Source: Triops longicaudatus
Lineage: Eukaryota > Arthropoda > Branchiopoda > Notostraca > Triopsidae
Length of the DNA: 64,000 bases
Assembly: GCA_022885665.1 (NCBI GenBank)
Contig: JAGQDJ010000084.1
Location: 62,001-126,000 of the forward strand
Direction: 5' to 3'
Shown one piece after another: positions 11,251 to 22,076 of the stretch; the stretch's first letter is position 1, and each line of letters begins with the position of its first letter. Below the pieces are notes generated by a model. That model saw only the letters and a list, made by a program, of their open reading frames with translations, was not told where the DNA came from and did no database searches. The translations under genes and the position numbers were made by a program.

Positions 11251-14200
11251 TTAAAGTTCATCATGACGATTTTCATTAATCGCTGTTACTGCCAACCGTT
11301 CTTCCACCCATTCAGTGATCACTTTATGATTAGTATGAGGCATGACTTCTCCAGAAGGATCTCGTCGAGATTTCTGCTCCATTTCCCCCGAGTAGAACCG
11401 CAATGTAGGATACGCCCGTATGCCCGCCTTATTACACGCAGCGTAGTATTTGTCGCAGTCAATTTTTGCAACTTTAGCACGTTTTTCCAATAACTAAAAG
11501 TGAAATACAATTTAAAATTAATAAATTTATAATCAACAGTCGTAAATAAAAAAGAAAAAAAGGGAGAAAATTTTTTTAGAAAGAAAAGTTAATTTTTTAC
11601 AAACAAATCGACGTTTTGTACTTCAGCTATAATAATAATAAAAAAATAGATCCGAAAAGATAAATCTGATCCATTTGTCGTGGAAACGAAACAAAAGAAA
11701 AGTATTAATACAGTATAGACGATAAAACAGAAACTCAAGAAGATGCACAAGAGTTTTGACAAAAATAGGGGGAAAAAAACTAAAAAGAAAAGAATTGTAC
11801 GTACTTTGGCCGCCATTTCCAAGTCAGGAATTAAAGCATTGCAGGGTCCACACCAGGGGGCGTAAAAGTCGACAACCCATGACTCTTTCCCCGCCCAAAC
11901 CACGGATTCTAGTTGACTACCCGTAAGCACTATGACATTCGAAGGCAAGTAATGCCACACCCACGATAGCAACGATTGCCAATCGCGTTGGTACTTTCCA
12001 TATTGCCTGTAACACATTCCGATAACACAATGAAAAAACATGCATGAAGGTCAAATTACGAAAACTGAAAAAAATGACGGAATAAGAGTACTTAAAAATA
12101 CCTAATACATTTTAATTAGTAATATACGTGAGTAGAGACAATAAAACTAGAATAAAATAAAATAGAATAAAATACATTAGTAAAGACAAAAACAAGGAAA
12201 CGCACGGAAAATACTAATGATCGATAGTGAAACTGAAAGCATTTAAAACGAAATTAGTTAGCTTAACCGTACAAATTTAAAAAAAAAATAATCCAATGTA
12301 TTCAAAAGTTCTGGTATGACGATTATGAGTAGTGGATAATTTCCAACTTACACTGAACGTTGAATTCCGAGGCTTCCAATAGGATACAGTCTAATCGTAG
12401 GATACGACTGCACATTTTGCTCTTGGCAAAGCTGGTACTCTGCTTGGCAGTCCACCATGACGACCCGAACATTTGGTAGCGCTCTTAAACTTTTCGCCAC
12501 CTTACGCCAGTGAGGCGCTAGCTGATTACAAGGCCCACACCAGGGTGCGTAGTAGTCCACCAACCACAGTTCTTCAGTACTTTTGCTCCCAACCGTTCTT
12601 TTGAACGACTTGCGAGTGATTTTTGTTACTAAAACAAGCAAAGAAGTCAACCAATATGTCAATTTTTGAATGCATCTGGACACCACGTCTTATTCTTGTA
12701 TGGAGGCACCAGTAAAGAAGCCACCATGTCTGGAGGTTTGTTTACATTTCGTCTCGAGGCTGTAACGTGCGTTGATTAAAATGATTATACAGCTTTGCTA
12801 CATATAATTGAGTAAACTTGCTGCAAGTTTGTTACCCCGAGTCAAACGGAACGAAGGGCCATTAAAGTATTGGTAAATGAGTAATGAATTGAAATAGACT
12901 TAGCTAAATACGCTGACATCTCAAACAAAATCAAGGGAAAATCCACTATTTTGCGTCCAAACTTTCTCGTGTTCAGTTATATTCTATTCATAGAGTTCAT
13001 AGGTTTGTCGACTGTTCTGAGCAAAGCTAGCGTTCAAACTAGTGTGCAGGATTTTTATTTTATTATTAAAAAAACATCATTTTCGATCATCCGCCAACTT
13101 CTGCCGATCCGATGATTCGAAAATTCATAAAGATTTCGATACGGATCGAGCAATTTTTGAGGTAAGATCAATAAAAACGGACAAAATGCTTTTAAGGCGT
13201 TTCAAATCTACCACAACTATTCACGCAGCATGGTTTTCTTCAGCGACGCAAATGGAGCCTTCAGCTCCTTTTCTTTTTCGAAAGTTGAGGCAATCATGTA
13301 GGTTAAAGTGGTACATGACACCTCATGAAAGTTCAGGAATCTTTTACGCTTTGTAAATTAGAAGGTTTGATAAGGTTTATCTTCCTTCTGTTAAGTGACA
13401 GCCGTGTTAGTTACCAGTGTTATGTAATGATTCCAAGTAATGGTAATTCGTAATGTCAATTGCTTTTCTTGGAGAAATTGTAATGTACTCATTACATTTT
13501 TCTACTGTTTAAAATTGCAATGTAATTTACTAGTAAAAGAAAATAGCCATCTACACTACAATTGTAGATTTTTGTAATACTTTTAGTAACTCAATAAGAA
13601 TAGAATTTCTGAGAGCACGGAACGCACCCCTTCCCAACACATGTTTATCCTTTTAAGCGTTTCCATGTTTTCTTTTGCAGAACCGATCTGCTACATAAAT
13701 GGGACGATCACTGTGCTGTTTCCTGTTGCCTAATTCAAGAGTGAATCCCGATTTTGCGTGTTATAACTGTCCAAGGAGTTTGCCCCTTTCTTTTTGATGC
13801 TTTATTTAGTTTATTTAAGTAGACCTATTCATCTTTCTATTATATTTTATGGTCTTGTACACTGTAAGAAATTTCAACATAAAAAAACAGTATTTTATTA
13901 TAATTAATGCCACAGTAACGCATTACTTTACAAACGTAATTGTAATTTAATAGTAGATTTATATGTAAGGAATTGTAATGTAATTGTATTTATCTTTCAC
14001 CAAATTGCACAATACTGATAATTACATTCGGTTACATTATGTTAGGTTAGTTAATTTCGGCTAGGATAGATAGTTTTGTTAGGTTTACTTAAGTTAGGGT
14101 TGAGTAGGATTAATTAGATTAAGTTAACTCAAGTTATAACTAGGTTTAATTAATTTGTTAGTTTAGAATAAGATTAGCTTCCTTACGTTTGATTACTTAC

Positions 14201-16906
14201 GTTATAATAACATTTATTCCGTTAACTAACGGAATAAATGTTATTATAACGTAAGTAAGTAAGTGTGATGTTATTATAACGTAAGTAAGTCACGTTTGAC
14301 TTTTTTACTGATAAGTTTGATATGTTATTTTATGGTAAGTGAATAAGACTTATTATGGTAGAACTTCAGTTAAGTTTAATTTATTGAGTTAACTTAGTTA
14401 ACTTCCGTTAGGCTACAACTACTTCGGTTAGTTAGGTTTGGTTGCGTAATGCGAGGTAAATTAAGTAAGCTAGGTTACGTTTAGTTATGTTTACCATACT
14501 CTCGTTAGATTGATAACATTTCTTAAGTCCGGTTACGCTACATTAGGTTTGGTTACGTCAGGTTAGATTTCTCCTAGGTTAACCTGTTTGGTTTAGGGTG
14601 ATAAAGGCTCGGCTTGTCAACCGCCTAAGTCAATCCGATCCTTTTCAAGCCTAGCCGGTTAGAAGCCCTAGTTTTGTTCGGTTAGTTGCGTTAACTTGAC
14701 TCTACTTTCGTTAGGTTTGGTTACGCCCGATTACGTGAGTTCGGTTAGTTTTGTTAGATTAGTTGCGTATGTAATTAGCGTAACCAATGTTTGATCAGTA
14801 ATGTTATATTAGATTTGGTTATATTAGGTTATGTTAAAAGCATTCAATACAGATTTTCTCTGGTAGGCCTACTTGTATCTTTCACGTACAAATTGGATGG
14901 TATAATATTTTACGTATTTTGCAAACACTGTAATATCTGTCTGCTACTGTTCCGCTCAACATATGGCATACGAGAAAGTGGAGAAAGATTACCGGTAGGA
15001 CAGACATACCTAAATAAGGTGAAAGGTGGGCCGAGAAATTTATGTATACAACGCAAAGTGTATAAAATTCTCTATTATAGAAAAATGCAAGATCATAGCG
15101 AAATTGTAAGAAAATAATGTGCAAAAATACTTAAGACTGATTTCTTCATTGAAGAAAATAAAATACAACAAGAAAGCGATTACATTATAATCCTCTTTGA
15201 GGATTTTATAAGTTTCTCACGATTTGTTCGCGAAATTCAGAGCGCTTAAAATTTCAAATTTGCCTTAACATTGTAACCGATTGGTTCAGGCTCCTTCACC
15301 AATTAAAGAAGGTAAATAAGACTAGAGAGGCCAGATTAGACCTCTGTGGTTGTCTTTGTCTACTCATAACAGCACTAAAATATTATACAACTTTGATTAA
15401 AATTCATACGTCTTACACTGTCCATTTTAACTAAACAAGTTAAATGAACCGATCCGAAACTAACTACATATTATCTTCAATTGTTTAGTACAAAATGGCG
15501 GCTTCGCTTAAATTTGCGACTAGTTGACATAACTTATAACAAGACATATAGTGGCAACCTGTCGATTGGTTTACTCTCCAGGAAATCATATTTTTTTCGT
15601 CATTTTTTTCTTTCTGCTCTTTTATTATTTTAAACATATGTATACGTAAAAAAATAAATAAATACAAAGCCTTACCAGGAGGTTTCAAGATATCTTCCAC
15701 GAATTCAGCCAATGCTTCAGCGTTATGTTGTCCGTTAAAATTATGGGGCGTGGTTTCATTGTATAAAATCACAGTAGGATACGCTCGAACATTATACTTC
15801 GAGCACAACTCGTTAAACGCCGTACAATCCAGTGACCCAAACCTTACGACCCCGCCCACCAACTTGCTCGCTTTCCGGAATTCGGGCATTAGTCGCTTAC
15901 AGGGCGGGCACCAGGGGGCGTAGAAGTCAATTAGCCACGGAAATCCATCTTGCAGTGCTGATGGGAAATTAGAGGGCGTTAATGTGCGTAAAGTCGGCGC
16001 TAGCGTACTTTCACGCGCAAAAGTAGCGATATCTGCTGCGCTAAAGCGACCGTTGTAGACCTCGTAAGCCCCGCCCGCTTTGAAAACGACTACTGACGTG
16101 TACTTCGGCAGGTAAAAGCTGTTGCACAGCGTCGGATATTGACTACAGTCTACGCGAGCGAGTTTCATGCGCGACAATAGGGCTGGTAAGCGCCGGAGTT
16201 CCAGGTCTTGCTCGGTTTCGATGCTAGAGGCGCTGGCTACGAAAATGAGGAGAGCGTTAGGGCTTTGGAAATCGGTTAAGGCTTGTTGTAGCTGCGTAAA
16301 CTCTTCGGAAGAGATGAGAGGGATTTGAGGCAGTTGGGCGAAGATCTGGAGAGCGATTTCGAGATAACTGGTGCCGTTGATTAGACGAGCAGCGTCACGT
16401 TCTACGGCAGAGTCGAAGAAAGCCACGCCCGAGACGATACCGACCTTACGGCAGAACTGGGAGTAGAGTTCGCAATCTACGGAGACAACTTTGACCAGTC
16501 CTTCCTGGAAAACACAAATATGTCAAGGGAATAAGCAAAATTAATCAATTACTTAATCAGAGAAGAAAAGCAGTTCATTTAAAAAATCTGCTCGAATCAG
16601 GAAAAACTGCAAACTTGACAAATGTCGAGAGAATTTATCTTCAGTTCAAGAGAACTAGTCAGCTTAAGCTAGAAACGAATTAATTTACGAGAAATAAATA
16701 AGGCACAGGGAAAATAAGTTCAGTTAAGTTAAAATCAATATAATTACGGTAAAATTAATAAAATTGGTAGAATTAGTTGAATTGAAGGCACTATTGGCAG
16801 CGTTCAATGTAAATCAATAATTCAGCAATATTGGTCCATCACAATCACTAATTGGCTTGTACTCTAGAGAATTCTCGATTCCAGGAGAATTTGATGATCT
16901 CTACCT

Positions 16907-16939
<33 letters not shown>

Positions 16940-19558
16940 CTGGGTAAAGCATTACTTCGTCCCCAGAGCTCGTTGCCCACACATTTATTTTTCTGTAATT
17001 GCAGCTGTATTGTGCGAAACAGAAATGTTTGCGGGTCAAAATTATACTAAAGGTTGAATTTTATAGTTTCAGAACAAATAATAAACAGCACAAATTAAAA
17101 AACTCCAAAGTACAAAGTAACAAACTCCTTTCGACTCACAATCGGTAGAATCCAAGAACAATCAGTTAAATTTCGGTATAAAATCGGCTCATTTTATGAG
17201 CAGATCACTTGACTTCAAGACGATATGTAAATTTAAGACAATCAGGTACATTCAAAACAAAAATGGCCAAATCCAGCAGAAAATCACTTGGATTTTGGAG
17301 AACCAGTAGAACTTTACAAGAACTGGTTAGTTTTTCAGAACAGAATTAATTCATGTTATGAGAAAATCACTTAAATTCGAAAAGATCAGCAGAACTCAAG
17401 AATAATGAGTCAAATATTCAGAACAAAATCGACCAATGTATGTAAACATCGCGTAAATTTATGTCAGTATGTTGAATTCAAGAAAATATCGAATCAATTA
17501 AGAGAAAATCTCTTGACTTTAATGAGAGTGTAGAATTCAAGAGAACAACATACATCTGCTAAACAACGTCAACATATTTCAAGAGAAAATCTCCTAAACT
17601 CAAAAAGATCAACGGAGTTCGATGAAAATCAGTTACGCGTTCAGAATAAAGTCGGCTCATTTCCTGAGAAAATCACTACAACTTAAGACAATTTATAGAA
17701 CTCGATATAATCAGTTGCATTTTCAAATCAATATCAACTCGTTTGATGAGAATAGATTGAATTCAAACGAATTCGCTAAATTTCATAGGAAGCAGTCCTA
17801 AATCAAGACTCATCAATTATCCTCACCAGAAAATGACACCTAAAGGACAAATAAATAAACTAATGCTCACCAGAATGTGTGCTAACTTTTTCAACGCATC
17901 GGAATCGGGGCAATCATCGTCCTCCGGGGTGCAAAACACGAGTAGCTTTAGGGAATTATCATCATACTTTCCACTTTCGCTAAAATGCTCGACTTTCGCG
18001 CGTAATTTCGACAGAACGAACGCTACTAGCTCTTCCGCCGTCTTCGATCCTTTGTATCTCTCTTCCTGCATTTAAAAAAGATAATTAATAGCTGCTTAAG
18101 CAATTTTAACATTTACTTTTTATATTTTGCTTAATTAAGTCTAATTCGCTGATAACAGTAAATACGTAAACTTTCATAACATAAATTATACATATTATAT
18201 TTACTATTTATTTAATTATTTTCCATAAATTGTGTACTCAAATCATGTTCCAAAAGTGCTTTTGCGTTCTTACTATAACAATAATACTATCCTACAATCC
18301 TCTTAATACTTATTTTAATTTGTTTATCATTATTATTACTATTCTTATTATTATTTTAAAGAAACAGGAATATTTTCTTCATTATCTTTCAGACAGGGAA
18401 AAAAAACTAAATTTCTACTAGTAGACAACTCACTCCTGGGTAAAAGAAAAGACTAGGGAAGGCAGGAATGCCTTCTTCGTTGCAGAAACGCCACTCGTCT
18501 TCGCAATTTACGGCGCCGACGCGAATAACGCCTTCAAGCTGTTTGGCCACTTGTCTCCAAACGGGGGCAATAGTATGGCAGTGTGAACAACCAGGGGAGT
18601 AATAGTTGATAAACCAAAATGCATAAGTATCTCGAACGCTTTGCTCTGAAAAATACGAAAACGTGATTAAAAATTGACATTTTCCAGCTTATACAAATAA
18701 ATAACTTAAAGCCAACGAAGTACTAACGTTATACTTCTTAAAGCTACTTATCTAGTGCTACGTTTCCTATTACTCACTAATAATGAGTAATAGGAAACCT
18801 AGTACTAGATAAGTAAGTGATAGTGAGTCACTATGTTTTTAATGGCGTTTTTAACTATTTGCTTATGTATGATTTCTACACTATTGACCACTTACTTATT
18901 TAACACACATTCCTAGACCTCAACTTTTTCACGAAAAAAAAAATTCCTATGTTTTTGTAAACTACCGTTTTCAAACTGTAAAAATGTAATAAGGGAAAGA
19001 TACCAAAATCAGCGCCGGACAAAGTTATAATTTCGGGATCATCATCATAAATTCCGAAACTTTCGTGGTAGTAACTCCAAGACTGATACTGTTGCTTGCG
19101 TCTAAAGTTGTCGTCGAACATCTTGTCACCATACAAGTCATAATTTTTCCGTGTTTCTTGGTCTTTTAAAATTTCATACGCTTTGGTAATTTTTAGGAAT
19201 TTTTCATGAGCTCCTGGATCATCCTGCAAGTAAAGAAATAAATTTATTAGCGTATTTTGTTTAAAAATCAATAGCGTCTAAATTAAGTTTCAACAAGCAC
19301 TGTACTTATTACTTTATTTTTTACTTTAATGTACTGGATTTTCATTTTTAAAAAATTTTTAATTTGGTACTCTACTGGATTCTTGTCGGGATGTAAAGTT
19401 AAGGCGAGCTTTTTGAAAGCTTTGCGAATGTCTCGGTTGTCGGCATCTTTGGAGATTCCCAGTAATGAGTAGAAATTTTCGTCGGAAGACAAAGTTACTT
19501 GGTAGACACAATACAGCACTATCAAGATAATTGCACAATATTTTGAAATACAACACAT
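11251..19558 (-). CDS. DNAJC10: DnaJ homolog subfamily C member 10 (ERdj5), ER disulfide reductase
   Basis: Eight exons: 19558-19376, 19223-19004, 18645-18434, 18065-17871, 16504-15676, 12628-12352, 12006-11805, 11493-11251. All junctions are GT-AG with matching phases and give 786 aa (human about 793). The domains in order are a signal peptide (1-24), a J domain with HPD at 56-58 (Hsp70/BiP contact), a thioredoxin domain with CSHC (154-157), two thioredoxin-like domains without an active CXXC, then thioredoxin domains with CPPC (469-472), CGPC (577-580) and CGPC (691-694). It ends in HDEL, an ER retrieval signal. Members of this family reduce wrong disulfides and help ER-associated degradation together with BiP. 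The third active site reads CGPC where mammalian ERdj5 has CHPC. Introns carry transposons, hairpins and degenerate repeats. The start was chosen because it opens the signal peptide directly before the J domain. Confidence 0.95.
13415..14017. mobile_element. Old hAT-type non-autonomous element in DNAJC10 intron 5
   Basis: Begins CAGTGTTATGTAATG and ends TTGCACAATACTG, whose reverse complement is CAGTATTGTGCAA. Interior arms are rich in GTAATGTAAT/ATTACATT words on the left and TAACGCATTACTTTAC on the right, a signature common in hAT MITEs. The flanking octamers TTAGTTAC (13407-13414) and ATAATTAC (14018-14025) agree at 6 of 8 bases, as expected for an eroded target duplication. There is no coding capacity. 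Confidence 0.5.
14030..14860 (+). repeat. GTTAG/TTAGGTT-rich degenerate repeat (DNAJC10 intron 5)
   Basis: Dense imperfect repetition of TTAGGTTA/GTTAGGTT words on the plus strand, for example at 14040-14170 and 14400-14830. The host gene is on the minus strand, so the transcript reads AACCTAA. There is no fixed period. It resembles diverged TTAGG-type repeats, but identity with telomeric repeat is not shown. A perfect palindrome sits inside. Confidence 0.6.
14195..14256. repeat. Perfect 62-bp palindrome, 29-bp arms and 4-nt loop
   Basis: The left arm 14195-14223 (ACTTACGTTATAATAAC...) is exactly complementary to the right arm 14228-14256, with AACT between. A third partial copy of the right arm (TTATTATAACGTAAGTAAGT) follows at about 14271-14290. 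It lies in an intron of DNAJC10 and would fold into a strong RNA or DNA hairpin. Origin by foldback duplication is likely. A small-RNA precursor is possible but unsupported. Confidence 0.75.
14991..15378. mobile_element. Long-TIR MITE, family B copy 2
   Basis: Shares with copy 1 (10204-10842) the blocks AAGGTGAAAGGT(A/G)GGCC, AAAGTGT(G)TATA, GTTTCTCAC, TTGTAACCGATTGGTTCA(A/G)GCTCC and CCTCTGTG. The left terminus is eroded: the AGAGGTTTAATAAAGCC and ACCAATCAG blocks are missing. It sits inside DNAJC10 intron 5. Confidence 0.6.
16620..17810 (+). repeat. Degenerate GAATTCAAGA/GAAAATCA repeat (DNAJC10 intron 4)
   Basis: Almost the whole intron is built of diverged units such as AGAAAATCACTTGAATTC, CAAGAGAA and AATCAGTAGAATTCAAG on the plus strand, spaced at roughly 30-60 bp. 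A 31-base A run (16908-16938) interrupts it. The same kind of repeat, in the same orientation relative to its gene, fills SEC14L intron 7 (29450-30440). Confidence 0.6.
18746..18814. repeat. Near-perfect 69-nt hairpin, 31-bp arms (DNAJC10 intron 2)
   Basis: The left arm 18746-18776 (ACTTATCTAGTGCTACG...) pairs with the right arm 18784-18814 with about two mismatches and a 7-nt loop. The size and stem length are in the range of a pre-miRNA, and it lies between exons 2 and 3 of a transcribed gene. A simple foldback relic is equally possible. Confidence 0.7.
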
Positions 19559-19632
19559 TCTTTACAAGTTTACTTAAATTAAAATAAATTTATACGGTAA
19601 GTATGGTGTTGTTTGTATTTACGAGATCACAC

Positions 19633-19640
19633 CCACGTGA
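19633..19640. promoter_or_regulatory. CCACGTGA, possible UPR-type element upstream of DNAJC10
   Basis: CCACGTGA contains the ACGTG core bound by XBP1/ATF6-type bZIP factors and lies about 75 bp upstream of the DNAJC10 start codon. DNAJC10 is a known unfolded-protein-response target in mammals, so the position is suggestive. It is also a plain E-box (CACGTG), and an 8-mer can occur by chance. Confidence 0.3.
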
Positions 19641-20029
19641 AGTCAAGTTGATACTGTTGCCAAGGCTACAGTGGCTTTAGGGTTTCTGAAAGGCTCCCTA
19701 GATGGTATGAGTAGTGCTTAATTCGCATTGGATCATTTAAATACCTTGCGGAATGGGCGTCTTGATTTTTCTCCTCTGCCAATACCTGTCCCTAGCTAAG
19801 ACAAGAGCTCAGCAGGACAAATTTTGGTTGAAGGATACAAAAAGGAATATGCGTCAAGACATTCGTCCAAAATACTTAAGAAGATTGCTTGTGGACGATT
19901 GAGACAAGAACTTTGACAAAACACTTTTTATCCTTAAAGGACTTGCCCAGCTTATACTATCGTTTGGCGTGCTAGACCTCACTTTAGCTTTGGGGGGTAT
20001 CCTTTAGTTGTGTACGTTTTTTGGTTGGC

Positions 20030-20089
<60 letters not shown>

Positions 20090-22021
20090 GGGGGGGGGGG
20101 GGATAAATGAATTTTGCTTGTGGCACGGTTTGGCTAGGGGCAAAAGTGGAATAACACGGGAGAATAGGATGAATGTTAGCACGGGTCAGCAAGTTTGTTG
20201 CGTGTTTACATGATTTTTATATGCATACAATGAGAATTGGTTTCGCTCGTTGTTATTTTCACGTTTCCCTAATTTGAAAGTTTATTTCATAATTTATTTT
20301 TTCTCTGTTTCGCTTTTATGTGGTTCCGTAGCATAATTTGTTAATGGGCTTGCACAATTGTTGAGTGTTTTTCTCTGCTGAGAGGACTGTTAACCGGATG
20401 TCCGTTTTTCTATCTTCATTTTTGCGGCTACGTCAGAAAATTAACCCAATCAGTTGGTTGTGCTTGGCTGAATTAGTAAGTTTTTGATTTGAACTTAGAT
20501 TTCTTAAAAGTGCTAATATGTGTCAGTCTTTTATCAATACGTTTTACCCTTGTCTTTTAACATAATGGTTCTCATTTTACCGTAACCCCAGGAAAGTTTA
20601 AATAAACAATATTTGTAAAGCAACAGGTTCATAATTGTCTCATGTATTACGCATTCACCTTCCCATGCGTTACAAGATTTCAATTGAATTAGATGGCACC
20701 TTCAGTAAGCCAAGATCGTTTTCAGTTCAATAATTTTTGCCAACCCGTACACGCGTAACTGCATTTTGCTAAAATGATTTTCTTTTCTTTTTGTTCGTCT
20801 CTTCTGTCTTATACTCTGTCTTCTTTCTTGTCTAGTTTTCTACTTTTTTGCTTCTTCAATTTATCCTCCCTTAAATTTCTTCTCTCTTCCTTCTCTTTTC
20901 TATTTCTGTTCACTTTTATATCTCATTTTTATTTTATCTTACATTTCTTTTTGTTTTCGGTGACTTTTTCTCCTTTTCAGTACTCCTCCAAAACTTTTTT
21001 GTCATTCTTATTCCCTGTATCGCGGTGTCACGAGAAAATGTAGACTACTAACTTCTGGAATCTTCTTGCAGATTCTTCAACATCTTCTACCTCACTACAG
21101 CCATCTGTTAACCTAAGCCTCGTTTTATTTACCGAGTTCTCTGACGCTGTCTGATGGTGTAAGGAAAATGCGTCATATTGCGTTACACGAACTGGCACCA
21201 CCGCGTTCAGTCAGACTCAACGGCTTCGTGTCGTCATTTCTTACTGACTTGCTAGATGAGCAAGTTTAGTCGGTCGTTTCAGTGTACTAGCGCGCGTATT
21301 TTAAAACTTCTACCATGTGCTGTGAATACCGTTCTGCATTGTTGAACTTCTATTTGTATTTTTGAAGATAAAAAGACTAGTCTAAGTATAGATATTATTT
21401 CCACAAAAAAGTTCGGACATTTTGGCAAATATTGTTTTTAATCAACAGAATATATTATTTTCAAAGCTGCTTAATAAGGCCGAAAATATTTTACAAAAAT
21501 AGTTGTGCTCACTGTAAAAGTAATATGCGCATAGACACAGAAACTTTTACTAAGAAACCCTAACGTCGAATAAACATGCGCTTGTCGGCTGATTATTCTA
21601 ATAAGAGCTTGAAACCTTTCTTATAAATTCAAATAACTAACATTTTAGAGAACGTGGAAGGTCTTCCACACGTTTTTCAATTGCTTTTCTCATTACTATG
21701 CCATAGCTTTCAGAGAAAGAATAGCACAATAAAAAGGAAGACGAAAAGTTGTGAGAAAATGCTTTAGATCCGGGAGTTTAATCTCTAAAATCATTTCTCT
21801 GACAAACGCTCAGTTTTCTCTTTAATGGAAGTTGAAACGTGGTGAAAATGTCTTTACAGTTTGTTTCTTTCTTAAGAATGGATGTACTAACGAAGCAAAG
21901 GTAAAGTAGGCACGATTGAGTTGAAATATAATAAGCAAAATGAATCCTGTTTAATATGATTAATTTTGTGCTTAAATTACTTGTGGTAGTAAAGAAATAG
22001 TGGCATACACCGAATAACACG
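19641..22021. other. Intergenic between DNAJC10 and the BEL element
   Basis: Contains a TG microsatellite with a G run (20031-20102) and a strongly T/C-rich tract at about 20774-21000. The short frames here are low complexity. No gene, tRNA or transposon end was recognised. The DNAJC10 promoter must lie in its left part. Confidence 0.5.
20031..20102 (+). repeat. (TG)n microsatellite followed by a 13-G run
   Basis: About 29 TG units (20031-20088) are followed directly by a run of G (20090-20102). Alternating purine-pyrimidine DNA of this length can adopt Z-form and the G run is a replication obstacle. Apparent coding frames of Thr-His or Val-Cys repeats across it are artefacts. Confidence 0.95.
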
Positions 22022-22026
22022 ATATA

Positions 22027-22058
22027 TGTGTGAAATTCCTCTTACCAAATTCTCCACA
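22027..22058 (+). repeat. 5' LTR remnant, 32 bp
   Basis: Starts TGTGTGAAATTCCT and ends CTTACCAAATTCTCCACA. These match the first 14 and last 18 bases of the 3' LTR (TGTGCGAAATTCC...; ...CTTACCAAATTCTCCACA) apart from one T/C change. Everything between is missing, and the junction carries TCCT, present at both break points in the full LTR. The ATATA duplication adjoins it, so the outer edge is authentic. Confidence 0.9.
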
Positions 22059-22060
22059 TT

Positions 22061-22075
22061 TGGTGCCGTGACCAG
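22061..22075 (+). other. Primer-binding site of the BEL element
   Basis: TGGTGCCGTGACCAG begins two bases after the LTR end with TGG, complementary to the CCA of a tRNA 3' end, as in BEL/Pao and other LTR elements. The tRNA species was not assigned. Confidence 0.7.
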
Positions 22076-22076
22076 G

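Noticed and set aside
11589..12041. DNAJC10 exon 7 as a free-standing 150-aa protein
   Set aside because: Its apparent extension is read-through into the intron after AAA|GTACGT; the N-terminal Met lies before the exon's real acceptor.
13042..13356. 104-codon plus-strand frame in DNAJC10 intron 5
   Set aside because: No recognisable domain, no splice partners, antisense to the gene; likely a chance frame.
14030..14860. Interstitial telomere array
   Set aside because: TTAGG words are frequent, but there is no regular 5- or 6-bp period; only a degenerate repeat can be claimed.
16848..17057. Poly-Lys and poly-Phe frames
   Set aside because: They cross a 31-base A run inside an intron of degenerate repeat.
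19979..20213. Frames with His-Thr or Cys-Val runs
   Set aside because: Translation of the TG microsatellite, not a protein.
22026..22076. Upstream ATG at 22028 as the gag start
   Set aside because: It lies within the LTR remnant and before the primer-binding site; the ATG at 22077 follows the primer-binding site as in other BEL elements.
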